Source: Dasypus novemcinctus
Taxonomy: Eukaryota > Chordata > Mammalia > Cingulata > Dasypodidae
Length of the DNA stretch: 64,000 nucleotides
Assembly (NCBI RefSeq): GCF_030445035.2
Contig: NC_080702.1
Location: forward strand, 12,718,029 to 12,782,028
Reading direction: 5' to 3'
Below, one piece after another: positions 34,846 to 48,640 of this stretch. The notes under the pieces are model-generated. The model ran no database searches, was not told the DNA's origin, and saw only the letters and a list, made by a program, of their open reading frames with translations. How positions within the stretch are numbered: the first letter of the stretch is position 1; every line of letters begins with the position of its first letter. The position numbers and the translations under genes are program-made.

Positions 34846-35775
34846 TAGAACAAGAAGATAATCAACAGAATAAACCCAACAAGATAAAATGAAGACCAGA
34901 CGGCAACAAAAAACTACAGACCATACCAATAATCAGGAAAACAAGGCCCAATGCAATGAATAAACTAAAAACCAGGAAGAGAAGTGGAACACCGAACAAG
35001 TAATTAAAGCTCTCAAAACATGTATCATGGACCAATTCAATGAAGTGAAGGAAGAGATTAAGCATATTAAGAAAACACTTGGAGAGCATACAGAAGAAAT
35101 TGTGATCATGCACACAAAGATCACAGAGATGATGGGGATCAATAGCACAATCCAAGAAATCAAAAATACACTCTCAGCAAATAATAGCAGATTTGAAGAG
35201 GCAGAGGAAAGAATTAGTGATGTGGAAGAGAGTACATCCGAAATCAAATAGATAGTAGAATTAATTGACAAAAAGGTAGAAAAAATCCAGCAGGGATTTA
35301 GGGACCTGAATGACAATGCAAAACACACAAACATATGCATTCTAGGCATCCCAGAAGGAGAAGAGAAGGGAAAGGGGACAGAAGGAGTGTTGGAGGAAAT
35401 AATGGCTGAAAACTTCCCAAATCTATTGAGGGAGATGAATGTCCATGTCCAGGAAGCACAACGCACCCCAAACAGCATAAATCCCAACAGGCCTACCCCA
35501 AGACATATACTTGTCAAATTATCCAATGTGCAAGACAAAGAGAAAATCCTAAAAGCAGCAAGAGAAAAGAGAACCATCATGTAAAAGGGAGGCCCCATAA
35601 GATTAAGTGCTGATTTCTCATCTGAAACCATGGAGGCAAGAAGGCAGTGGTATGACATAGTCAAGGTACTAAAAGAAAAGAATTTCCAACCAAGAATACT
35701 TTATCCAGCAAAGCTAGCATTCAAAAATGATGGAGAGTTCAAAGTATTCACAGATAAAGAGAATCTAAGAGAATA
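34846..35775 (+). pseudogene. L1 #2 ORF1, lightly broken
   Basis: The frame begins near ATGGTAGAACAAGAAGATAA at 34843-34846. The middle gives a coiled coil (about 35030-35250), followed by the RNA-recognition and C-terminal domains, including NFPNLLREMNVHVQEAQR and KILKAAREKRTI. In-frame stops occur near 35249 (TAG), 35582 (TAA) and 35774 (TAG). The encoded family is the trimeric L1 RNA chaperone. Few lesions imply a moderately young copy. Confidence 0.85.
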
Positions 35776-36703
35776 GGCCAACAAGAAACTTGCCCTTCAA
35801 GAAATATTAAAGGGAGTTCTGCAGTAGGAAAGAAACAAACAGGAGAGACAGATTTGGAGGAGAGTGTAGGAACAACTAAAAGTACAAAAAGAGAAAAAAA
35901 AGTCAAACAACATAAGACAAATCCAAATCCAAAGAAAATATGGCTAATATAAGTAATTCCTTGAAAGTAATACGCTAAATGTCAATGGATTAAACTCACC
36001 TGTTAAGAGACACAGATTGGAAGATTGGATAAGGAAATATGACCCATCTATATGTTTTCTACCAGAAACTCATCTTAGACCCAGGGATTCAAAGAAGTTG
36101 AAAGTGAATGGCTGGAAAACTACCTTACAAGCAAACAATAACCAAAAAAGGGCAGGAGTAGCTATATTAATAGCAGACAAAATAGACTTTAAAGGCAAAA
36201 CAATTGTGAAAGAAAAGATGGACACTACATATTAGTGAAAGGGATATTCTTTCAAGAAGAATGAACAATCATAAACATTTATGCTCCTAACAAGGGTACC
36301 TCCAAATATGTGAGGCAAACAATGGAAAAACTAAGGGAAAGAATAGATGCCTCTACAATTATAGTGGGGGACTTTAATGCACTACTATCAACTTTGGACA
36401 GAACCTCTCAAAAGAGAATCAATAAAGAAACAAAGACTTTGAACAATATATTAGAGAAGCTGGACCTAATAAACATATACAGAACATTACACCCAAATAC
36501 ACCCATGTATATCCTGGATCATTCTCAAAGATCATTCTCAAATATAGGCTATATTCTAGGCCACAAAGAAAGACTCAATGAATTCAGAAAGATAGAAATC
36601 ATGCAAATAATTTCTCTGACTACAGTGGAGTGAAGCTGGAAATCTGCAAGGGCCAGAGGCCCAGATTTCATAACAAGATGTGGAAATTAAACAGCACACT
36701 CTT

Positions 36704-37843
36704 TTTTTTTTTTTTTTCATTTTTTTTATTGACTTTGTAATAATATTACATTAAAAATATATATATGAGGTCCCATTCAACCCCACCGCCCCCGCCCCCC
36801 ACTCCCCCCACAGCAACACTCTCTCCCATCATCATGACACATCCTTTGCATTTGGTAAGTACATCTTTGGGCACCTCTGCACCCCATAGTCAATGGTCCA
36901 CATCATAGCCCATACTCTCCCCCATTCCATCCAGTGGGCCCTGGGGGGATTTACAATGTCCGGTGATTGCCCCTGAAGCACCATCCAGGGCAGCTCCATG
37001 TCCCAAAGACGCCTCCACCTCTCATCTCTTCCTGTATTTCCCCATACCCATCAGCCACCATGTCCACTTTTCCCAATCCAATGCCACCTCTTCTATGTGG
37101 ACATTGGATTGGTTGTGTCCATTGCACACCTATGTCAAGTGAGGGCTTAGATTCCACATGGGTACTGGATGCACTCCTCCTGCTTCTAGTTGTAGACACT
37201 CTAGGCTCCATGTTGTGGTGGTTGACCTTCTTCAACTCCATGTTAGCTGAGTGGAGTAAGTCCAATAAATCAAAGTGTAGGAGCTGAAGTCTGTTGAGGC
37301 TCTGGGCCTGGGTCTCATATTATCAGTCCAGAGATTCAAATCCCCTACATATATCTTAAACCCAGCACCAACTACAATTCCAACAAAGTAGCATGCAAGT
37401 CTTGTGAAAAGAGATCCCCTCTGAGTCCAATTCCATCACGCAGAAACACCAGCTCCAAAGAAGGGCCATCTGTCATGGCAGTGAACCCCTTCTGCCATGA
37501 CCATAGAACCCGTGGGTCTCTTTATCCCTCAAAAGAACCAATACCTGGGGTTGTATCTACCTTATCTGTCTCTTAGACTCTGTTCAGTTGTACATAGGGA
37601 TATTCCTTCTGACAACCTCCAGACTCTTTTTTAGAGACTCACAGCCTTATAATCTCATTTCTCCTTTCCATTTCCCCCTTACATTAGGTCAAACCGATTC
37701 CCGAAGTCATGTTATTATATGTAGACAGGTATATTCTGCTGTTCCGCATTGAATCTTTAATTCAAAGTCATTTTCTAGTTGCTCCTTCAGCTGGTATGTG
37801 GTAGTGATCCCTCGGTGCCAGGGAGGCTCATCCCCAGGTGTCG
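36704..37843 (-). mobile_element. 5'-truncated L1 3'-UTR copy, antisense
   Basis: T-run at the left (36704-36718) is the complement of a poly(A) tail. A perfect 16-bp TSD TAAACAGCACACTCTT lies at 36688-36703 and 37844-37859. The insert contains only L1 3'-UTR sequence, about 1.14 kb, beginning on the minus strand just after the GGGACATGACTCC block. It has no coding capacity. Confidence 0.93.
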
Positions 37844-38109
37844 TAAACAGCACACTCTTAGAAAAACAGTAGGTCAAGGAGGAAATCTCAAAAGAAATTA
37901 ATAACTACCTTAAAACTAATAAAAATGATAAAACAACATACCAAAACTTATGGGATGCAGCAAAAGCAGTACTGAGAGGGAAATTTATAGCCATAAATTC
38001 ATACATCAAAAAAGAAGAGCTAAAATTGAAAACTAACTGCACACTTGGAGGAATTAGTAAAAAAACAACAAAGCAACTCCAAAGGAAGAAATATTGAAAG
38101 AAAGAAGAG

Positions 38110-38187
<78 letters not shown>
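38110..38187. repeat. (GAAA)n microsatellite in L1 ORF2
   Basis: About 19 GAAA units at the A-rich site where other L1 copies have only a few; this expansion keeps a long Lys/Glu/Arg frame open by chance. Confidence 0.95.
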
Positions 38188-38188
<1 letters not shown>

Positions 38189-40610
38189 GAAAGAAGAAAG
38201 ATAAGAGCAGAACTAAATAAAATAGAAAGTAAGAAAGCACTTGAGAAGATAAACAAAACCAAGAGCTGGTTCTTTGAGAAGATCAATAAAATTGACAAAC
38301 CCTTAGCTAGACTAACAAAGAAAAAAAGAGAGAAGATTCAAATACACAAAATAAGAAATGAGAAAGGAGATATCACCACTGACCCCACAGAAATAAAGAC
38401 TATCATAAGAGGATACTTTGAAAAACTATATTCCAACAAGGAGGACAATTTAGAGAAAATGGACAAATTCCTAGAAACACATTAGCCACCTACAATGATG
38501 AAAGAAGAAATCGATGATCTCAACAAATGAATCAAAATAAAGAGATAGAATCAGTCATTAATACCCTCCCAACTAAGAAGAACCCTGGGCCAGATGGCTT
38601 CACCGGTGAATTCTACAAAACATTCCAGAAAGAACTAACACCAATTTTGCTTAAACTCTTCCAAAATATCAAAAGAGCAGGAAAATTGACTAACTCATTC
38701 TATGATGCCAACATTACCCTAATACCAAAGCCAAAGATAGGAAAATTACAGACCAATCTCTCTAATGAACCTATGCAAAAATCCTCAACAAAATACTTGC
38801 TAATCATATTCAACAACACATTAAACAAATTATACACCATGGCCAAGTGGTGTGGAAGGATGGTTCAACATAAGAAAATCAATTAATGTAATACACCACA
38901 TAAACAGATTGAAGGAAAAAAATCACGTGATCATATCTATAGATGCAGCAAAAGCATTTGACAAAATACAGAACCCTTTCTTGATTAAAAAAACACTGCA
39001 AAAGAAAGGAATAGAAGGAAACTTTCTGAACATGATAAAGGTTATATATGAAAAACACACAGCTAACATCATTTACAATGGTGAAATCCTAAAATCTTTC
39101 CCTCTAAGATCATGAACAAGACAAGGATGTCCACTATCACCCCTTCTATTTGCCATTGTGATAGAAGTACTTGCTAGAGCACTGAGGCAAGAAGCAGACA
39201 TTAAAAGGCATCCAAATTGGAAAGGAAGAAGTCAAAATTTCACTATTTGCAGACAACATGATCCTATACATAGAAAACCCTGAGAAGGCTACAAGAAAGC
39301 TTCTAGAACTTATAAATTACCTCAGTAAAGTCGCAGGTTACAAGATTAATGTGCAAAAATCAATAGCATTTCTGTACAAAAATAATGACCAATACGTGGG
39401 GGAAATCAAGAAACAAATATGATTTACAATAGTAAATTTAAAAAATCAAATACCTAGGAATAAATTTAACTAAAGATGTGAAAGACTTATACACAAAAAA
39501 CTACACAACACTGTTTAAGGAAATCAAAGAAGACTGAAATACATGGAACAATATTCCCTGTTCATGGATACAAAGACTAAATATTATTAAGACGTCTATC
39601 CTACCAAAACTCATCTACACATTCAATGCAATCCCAATAAAAACCAACACAGCATTTTTTAATGAACCAGAAAAACTAACTATGAAATTTAACTGGGAAG
39701 GAAAGAGGCCCCGAATAGCCAAAGACATATTGAAAAAGAAAAATGAAATTGGAGGAATAACACTACCTGACTTCAAAACACACTACAAAGCAACAGTACT
39801 ATAAATGGCATAGTATTGGCACAAGGATAGACACACTGAAAAATGGAACCAAATTGAGAGTTCTGATATACATCCTCACATATACAGTCATATGGTATTT
39901 GACAAGGCCATCAAACACACTAGACTGGGAAAGAATGGCCTCGGCAACAAATGGTGCTTGGACAACTGGATATCCATGTGCAAAAGAATGAAAGAGGATT
40001 AAGATCTCACACTGTACACAAAAATCAATGCAAGATGGATCACAGACTTAAATATAAAAACCAAGACCATAAAGACCTTGGAAAACAATGTAGGGAAGCA
40101 TCTACAGGACCTTGTAAAAGGAAATGGCTTCATGAATTTCATACCCAATACACAAGCAGCAAAAAACAGAACACTACTAGCGTTGGAGAGAATGTGGAGA
40201 AATGGGAACATTCATCCAGTGCTGGTGGGAATGCAGGAGGATCCAGCCATTCTGAAGGAGAGTTTAGCAGTGTCTCAAAAAACTAACTATAGATTTGCCA
40301 TATGACCCAGAAATCCCACTGCTGGGATTATTCCAGAAGCACTAGAAACAAAGACACAAACTGATAAATGCACACCAATGTTCATAGCTGTGTTATTCGC
40401 AATTGCCAAAAGTTGGAATCCACCCAAATGCCCATCAACTGGTGAATGGATAAATAAAATGTGGTATAGACATACGATGGAATACTACTCAGCTCTAAGA
40501 ATGAATTCAATACAAACACATGTGATAACATGGATGAATCTTGAGGACCTTATGTTGAGTGAAGCAAGCCAGGCATTGAGGAACAAATACTACATGACCT
40601 CGATGATATG

Positions 40611-42391
40611 AAACAAGCAAACCAAGCTGTCTCAGAGAGCTAAAGACTGGATGATGGGCTTAAAGGAAGCTGGGGGAGAGGAAAGTTGTGAGCTGACGCC
40701 TACATGGGTGAAATCTATAAGCTGGTGGTAATTATTTGTACAGGGAAGGGATAAGATGGGGGCATAGGGTTATCTTTGGCTGGGGCTTTGCAGGCTTGAG
40801 CAGGACTAGGGTTGGGAAGATGGATCAGATGGCTAAAGGAATTGGGCGGAGGGTTGGGGGGAACAGCTGAACATGGCAGATTGTCAGGTATGTAATTGAA
40901 ACTATAATGTTGAGAAAATTCTTTAGAAAATATAAGGAAGGATTGCCTGTTTAAGGTGCATAAGGGGGGTGCATCTGGCATAGGGTCAGGCAGGAGTGTG
41001 TGAGGGCCCCTTTTGTCATATTGTATTATATCATTGGGTGGAGACCCATACAATGAGTGTGAAGGTGTACCCACAACCTGGGGAGGCCAAATGTTCTCAA
41101 ACAGAGGGACTGTGACTCTCGAGAGAATTGGTGGCTCCCAATGGATTAGGGCAGTTGAGTATGTCAAGCCCTCAGTACTGTTGCACATTTCTGTGAATAT
41201 GGTCCTTCAATTTTGAACATTGATTGTCACAGTGGGCCCTGAGGTGAGGGGGAGAGAAGTATAGAATAGATGGAATCAGGGTAACTGGGGGGTAATGGAA
41301 GTGTTCCACAGGGTCATGCAACGATGAATATAGGACATGTTAAATTACATGAAAAATGTATAAAGTTTATAGGTTAAAATGTAAACCATAATGTAAAACA
41401 TAATGTAACTAAAAATTTAGAAAATTATACAGTCTAAAATACAAACCATAATGTGAACCAAAACGGAACCATGTTTGAAAGCTATCCCTCAATATCTGTA
41501 CATCAGCTGCAGCAAATGTAACATGAACATGAAAAAAGATCATTGCTGGGGAAGTGGGAAAGGGTTTGATGCTGGATATATGGGTGTCCCCTATATTGCA
41601 TATCTGAATTACAGTGATCTAAAATTTCTGTGAGAAGACAAAATGAAAAATCAGAAGGAAAAAGGATGTAGACACTGAGGAAGAAGGAAAAAAATTGTCT
41701 TGCCACTGTCCATATAGGGCAACACTATTGCAGTGATGAAAGGCCAAATGCCAAAAACAAAGCTTTATAATATTTTTCATTTTTTAAATACACCAATTTA
41801 TTCTTACTTTATTTTAGTTTTCCTAAATTAGTATGTTTTCTATTTCTAATCTTTAAACCCATCACTATTTTTCGTTTTCCTAATAGTTGAATTTGGCAAT
41901 ATATTAGGCTTCATTTTTGAAGAAGTTTTGGACCACAGAGAGGTTCAACTATGGCAGGGGAGGAACACTGGTGTGGGCTGTTATGATGGCCGGCACATGG
42001 TTGGGAGGATGTCCTCCAGGGCATGTATATAGGGTACATAAAAATATTCAGATATATCTTGGGTATTTTCATAGCAGTTACAGTTACAAATGACAACTGA
42101 GGCAGTGCTGAGTTCCCCCAGGGGAGCTCTATCACCTTCCCCAATGCAACAGCAACAATCCTCCAAGTGCAAGAGCAAAGAACAATGAAGAAGGATGGTC
42201 CAATGATGAGCCCTTGATACTGATGACCATGCTTATGACCCTGTGTGCCTGATGGAACTAGGCCTAGAGCTGCAGGTGCCTAAGAATTACCTCCTGACCG
42301 CCTCCATGTTGCTCAAATGTGGCCACTCTCTAAGCCAAACTCAGCATGTAAATGCATTACCTTCCCCCAGCTTGGGACATGACTCCCGCGG
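40611..42391 (+). other. L1 #2 3' UTR, first part
   Basis: Non-coding sequence downstream of ORF2, containing G-rich tracts near 40840-40870 and the blocks CTCCTGACCGCCTCCATGTT (42290) and AGCTTGGGACATGACTCCC (42370). Other copies show about 1.1 kb more 3' UTR should follow, giving a total near 2.9 kb. Here the remainder is replaced by unrelated GC-rich DNA. Confidence 0.75.
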
Positions 42392-43060
42392 GCAGCCACG
42401 ACTCCCTCCCGGGCCAGGCCAGGTGGCCTTGGTGGTCGCTGTCCGAGGGCCCCTTTGCGTACACCCCCTCCTGGCCAGGCGCACAGGTGGCTCCTCCGCG
42501 GCTCTGCGCCCCCAGGCCCCGCTGGCACGCAGCTGCCTCTCTCGGCTCCCAGTGGGTTTCCCGGCCCCCGCCTCTCCCTCCAGCCAGCCTTCCTTTAGGC
42601 CGGTGGTGGGAGGCGCGGGGCAGGTCCTGCCGTCGGAGGAGACTCGCAGAGGTCACCCCCTTTTCCCCCCACCCACAGCGACCCGGGGAAACGCAGACCC
42701 AGCCCTTTCCCAAGCCGCCTCCCGGATCCCGGCTCCGGCTCCCAAGGAGGGCGTCTGTCCTTTATTCTCCTTTAACCAACCAGGGAAAGCTGGGGCCTAC
42801 AGGGCAGATTAGGGCGCGGCTAGGGGCACTTTCCCGGGGAGGCAGCCCCAGGGCGCGGGGGTGGGCGGGAGCTGGGCGGTCCCCGCAGCCGCGTGGGTCC
42901 TTCTGCCGCCGGGCGTGGTGAGGATCCGGGGCCGGGGGAGGCGCTCGTCGTGGTGCTCCGCGTGGCCTCTGCAGGGCGGGGACCTCAGGGGCAGGGCGGG
43001 TCAGCTCTGAGCAGCAGCGCGGCCTGGTTTCTCCTGTGCTGATGCGCTTGCTCTGCTCTG
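42392..43060. promoter_or_regulatory. Second CpG-rich island
   Basis: About 670 bp that are GC- and CpG-rich (GGGCGCGGCTAGGGGCACTT near 42811; CCGCAGCCGCGTGGGTCC near 42883), with GC-box-like GGGCGGG motifs. No TATA, exon or protein is recognised. It starts exactly where the L1 3' UTR breaks and fades by 43080 into ordinary AT-rich sequence. It could be a promoter island or part of an unidentified GC-rich repeat or LTR. Confidence 0.5.
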
Positions 43061-45258
43061 CAAACCTGAGCTCCCCCAAATCTCAGTGTTTCACGGGCGT
43101 GTGTTTAATCAGATTATTCTACACCTGAGATGATCTCAGCGCACGGCTCCAAAATGGAATTTAAAAAATCTGTGTTTTCAAAGAAAAACGATTTAAAAAG
43201 GAATCTGATTATCCGCTTCCCTGTCCTGACATTTTACCCATCTCCCTGTGGGTAGAGAATGCAGATTTTCCGTTCCATATCTAATCTACTAGAGATTCAG
43301 TGTTGGGGCTATTTTTGATAGATTTTTTGGACAGAAGTATTGCTGCAGCTTGCATACTGATTTTGAAATGCACATTGGTGTCTCGAAATAGCCGACTTGT
43401 TAGGGGACCTTTCACTGCATTAGGAGTTGAGTTAAATTTACTAATTCATCTATTTTTTATATGACTAAAATTTCGTGGTTTTTAAATCTTTAACTGAAAA
43501 TAATATCTAAATGTTTAAGGAACACAGTTTCTTCTGTCACCAGAGCATTCTTTTGTAAACTTAAATTTTGAAGAGCTGTTTTTCTGCATCTGATATGGGA
43601 TCTTTATATCTGCAGAAAATGAGCTCTACCTCCTCCAATACTCAACCTTTTCCACGTGTATTTAAATCTTTCATGAATGATTAATGAAAGATTAGATCAG
43701 AAAAGTTTGCTTATAATTGGGAATTATGTAACTGGACTAAAAGAAAACAAATCGAATAATTGTCATTTAGCAAATACATAGTACTGGGAGAAATAGAATA
43801 GTTTTAGCACTGGTAGATTATTTGTTGCATGATTTAAGGTGGGATGGACCCATAGATTTTCCATCTGTAAGGTTTTTATGCTCACGCGCAATGGTAGTCT
43901 ATACCTAACATTGGTTTTACTAAAGTGTTTATTTGAGTTTATACATACATGACCATAAATGCCTAGTATGTGCCACATCCTATTCTACATGATTAATATG
44001 TTTTAAGTCATTTCATCCTCCCAGGCAATCCTGGGTGGGAGGTGCTATAACTGGCCGAATTCCTAGCAGAGGTAAATCTGGTTTCAGGTATTTGGTAAAT
44101 AACTTTTTAAATACACTTTCTGATCATATTAATTCAATTATGAAGCATTTCTTTAAGCAGCTCTGGCAGGATCTTCACTTGCTCACTTAATTGACTGTCA
44201 TGTCATTTTATATAATAATTTTAAAAATCATCAGTTCAGGGTGACATTCCTGTACTGCTATTTGTATCCATAATTATGCTATGCTTAATATTGTGCATTT
44301 CTTTATTTGGAAATGTAGGGTTACCCAGTTTAAAAAGAAAGCAGGTTATATTTGTGACTATTTCTCCTGTGTCTGATTTTACTCAAAACCTCTTCATGTA
44401 TTATCTTCCTTTTATCACCAAATAGATGTGATTTATTCCATTTTATCATTATTGTTTCCTTTGGCATTCACTAATTATAGTGAGTTATAAATCAGGGGAA
44501 TGGAAAGTTCTATGTCATAGCTATGCCCTGCTTGGGAGTCCTCGGAAATGCCAGAACACAGTCCTACATCTGTGGGTGGAACGGTGGGTAATGCTGCATG
44601 ATTTCCTGCAGAAAACTTCCCCTTGCCAATTTCATGTTTGAACCACTGCTGTGAAAAGAATGTTTTTCAGCAATTCTAGCCTTATCATATGCCCGATTTC
44701 AGAATCTTGTAGAGGTCTCACTCCCCAAGCCCAGGGCATAAGGTATCCCGAAGAGGGGTGAGTCCCTGGGTGTGGTCCAGGGGTTGTCTCTGGCGGTTCA
44801 CCCCACTTTCCCACAGAACTCAGTGTGTGTGACGTCATCAGACACTGGGAGAAAAGACCGCAGTTCAGGTGTGGCCCTCGGCGGGGTCTTCACAGGGAGA
44901 GATGTGCTGTACAAGGATTTAGGGAAGGAAATGCATTATTAGCATTTTTGTCCAATCATGGGGGACATGGGGATAGGAGTTTGGGAAAGTGGATGGAACA
45001 CAATTTAGGTTTTCTTTTACAAATCACCAAAAGATTCTTGTTTAAAGAAAAATAAAAGCATCGACTCTGTTGGGCTTTGGGCAGTGAAATATCTTTGGAA
45101 CTACTTCATAGACAAGTTGGAAACTTTAACTTGGTTCCATTATTGATGATGTATGTCATGGGGCCACTTTGAAGCATGAAAAAATGTGACATGGATTTTT
45201 TTTTCATAACAGTAGTTTCTCGTCACCTTTAGCTGCTCTACCGTGTGTGTGTATTTAT
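43061..45258. other. Low-repeat DNA with a probable MIR piece
   Basis: Mostly unique AT-rich DNA with no gene recognised. About 43955-44060 resembles an antisense MIR (CTAGTATGTGCCACATCC, then TCATTTCATCCTCCCAGGCA). Short frames on both strands show no domain. Confidence 0.4.
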
Positions 45259-45270
45259 TATTATGTCTTT

Positions 45271-45638
45271 TTTTTAAAGATTTATTTATTTATTTTTAAT
45301 TCCTCCCCCCTCCCCCAGTTGTCTGTTCTCTGTGTCTATTTGCTGCGTCTTGTTTCTTTGTCCACTTCTGTTGTCGTCAGCAGCACGAGAAGTGTGGGCG
45401 GCGCCATTCCTGGGCAGGCTGCACTTTCTTTCGCACTGGGTGGTTCTCCTTACGGGTACACTCCTTGCGCATGGGACTCCCCTACGCGGGGGACACCCCT
45501 GCGTGGCACAGCACTCCTTGCGCGCATCAGCACTGCACATGGGCCAGCTCCACACGGGTCAAGGAGGCCCGGGGTTTGAACCGGGGACCTCCCATGTGGT
45601 AGACGGACGCCCTAACCACTGCGACAAGTCCGTTTCCC
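45271..45638 (-). repeat. DAS-III SINE, antisense
   Basis: T-run, AAAGATTTATTTATTTATTT, then the complement of the body and head. Perfect 12-bp TSD TATTATGTCTTT at 45259-45270 and 45639-45650. Close to consensus, so relatively young. Confidence 0.95.
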
Positions 45639-46386
45639 TATTATGTCTTTAAATGACACCATTATTCTCTATGAAAGTTCTGTAGTGCCATGGCAGAGCT
45701 TTGACTCAGGGAGGAAAGTTTTTTTTGTTTTTATTTTAGTGAAGATATACTTTATTTTATTTTTTACACTTTTTAAATTAAAGTTAATACATCACAAAGA
45801 GTGATACATTAAAAAACACAAATGAAAAACTTAAAAAGCATAAGAGGTTCCCATATACCCTGCTCCCCACCCCCACCCTGTCATTTTTGTAAAATGTATT
45901 TTTTGAAGATATATACATCACAAAAAAAATGTTACATTAAAAAATATAAGAGGTTCCTGTATACCCCTCCACCCCACTCCTTCCACACCAACAACCCCCC
46001 TGATCATTGCAACACCCTCATCTCACTCAGTGAACACATTTTGGGGGCACTGCTGCACTACACAGATGATAGTTTACCCTGTAGTTCACACTCTCCCCCA
46101 GTACATTCAGTGGGTTATGGCAGGATATATAAGGTCCAGCATCTGACCCTGCAATATCATTAAGGCAACTCAAAATCCCAAAAATGCCCCCACATCACAG
46201 CTCTTCTACACCTCCCTGCCCTCAGCAACTACTGTGGCTACTTTCTCCACCTCAATGCTAAAATGTCTTCTATTAGTAGTCACAATAGTTTTATAGTATA
46301 ATATCAGTAAGTCCACTCTAGTCCATATTTTATTCCTCCATTCTGCGGTCCCTGGGATGGTGATGTCCCCTCCACCTCTAGATCAG

Positions 46387-47768
<1,382 letters not shown>

Positions 47769-48640
47769 ATTCCACATGGATGATGGAGGCAATTCCTCTG
47801 CCTGCGGTTGTTGGCACTCTTGATTCCCTGGTGTGGTGTTTGACCATCTTCATCACCCTGTTAGCTGACCTGGGTAAGTCCAATGAACCAGAGAGTAGGA
47901 GTTGCCACTCTGCTGAGGCTCAGGGCCCAGCTGGCACATGGGCAGTCCAGAGATTCAAGTCCCCTGAGTATGCACCATCCCTAGCACCAACCACAGGTTC
48001 AGTAAAAGTGACAAGAGGTGGTGTAGGAAGGTCACATCTGAGTTCAACTCCATCCCACTCAGGAGCACAAATTCCAAAGTAGGGCCCTCCAACATGGCAC
48101 AGAACTCCAAGTCCATCTGCCATGACAATATACCCTGTGGATCTCCATAGCCTTCAGGAGAACCAGCACCCAGGGTTGTATCTACTTTGGCTCTCTCTGG
48201 GGTCCTGCTGAGGCGTGCGTAAGCGTGACCCCTCTGATGACCTGCCAACTCTTTTTGGAAGACTCTTAGCCATATAAACTCATTTGTCTTTGCCATTTCC
48301 CCCGTTTACTCAAGGTCAAAAAGCAGTTTTTAACACTTGATCCACTATGTAGGCTGAGATATTCTGCTGGTCTGAGTTGACCCTTTTATTAAAGGTCTCT
48401 TTCTAGTTGCATCACCAGTTAGTGACTGGTAGTAATCGGAGGAAAGGGTTTTAATCCCAGGTCTATAAGAAGCCCTGTCACCTCAGAGAAATCACTTAAA
48501 CCTTCTGAGCCTCAGTTTCTTCATTTGGAAAATGAGACTAATACCTCCTTCATAAGGTTGGGGACATTTATTAAATGTAGAAATGAATGTTAAGTGGCTA
48601 ACAGTCCTTGGCAAATAGGGGTTGTTCAATAAACATTACT

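Larger units (their letters stand above)
35970..40610 (+). pseudogene. L1 #2 ORF2 (endonuclease and reverse transcriptase), broken
   Basis: The endonuclease part keeps PETHLRPRD (36060) and IVGDFNALL (36358), matching the ETH and GDFN motifs of the APE-like nuclease. The RT part keeps [13 protein letters not shown] (38578), but the active site reads FADN instead of FADD near 39250. A 1.14 kb L1 3'-UTR copy interrupts it at 36704-37843. A (GAAA)n expansion lies at 38110-38187, and a deletion lies near 40165, where sequence jumps to the C-terminal block. Confidence 0.87.
33136..42391 (+). mobile_element. Near full-length L1 element #2
   Basis: Starts at the ATGGAGAGGAAACGGGGCAAGATGGCG region inside the preceding ORF1 fragment; GGCAAGATGGC matches the YY1-site start typical of L1 promoters. 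Parts: 5' UTR 33136 to about 34845, with a long pyrimidine-rich run at 34100-34740; ORF1 about 34846-35775; ORF2 about 35970-40610; 3' UTR from 40611. It ends abruptly at a GC-rich segment at 42392 instead of a poly(A) tail. ORF1 and ORF2 are full of stops or deletions but much less eroded than L1 #1. Confidence 0.88.

Noticed and set aside
38045..38485. 146-codon Lys/Glu-rich frame
   Set aside because: It is L1 ORF2 with a (GAAA)n expansion; the open frame comes from the microsatellite.
42243..42921. Two overlapping 189-codon frames
   Set aside because: They cross from L1 3' UTR into GC-rich DNA in two different frames; no protein similarity.
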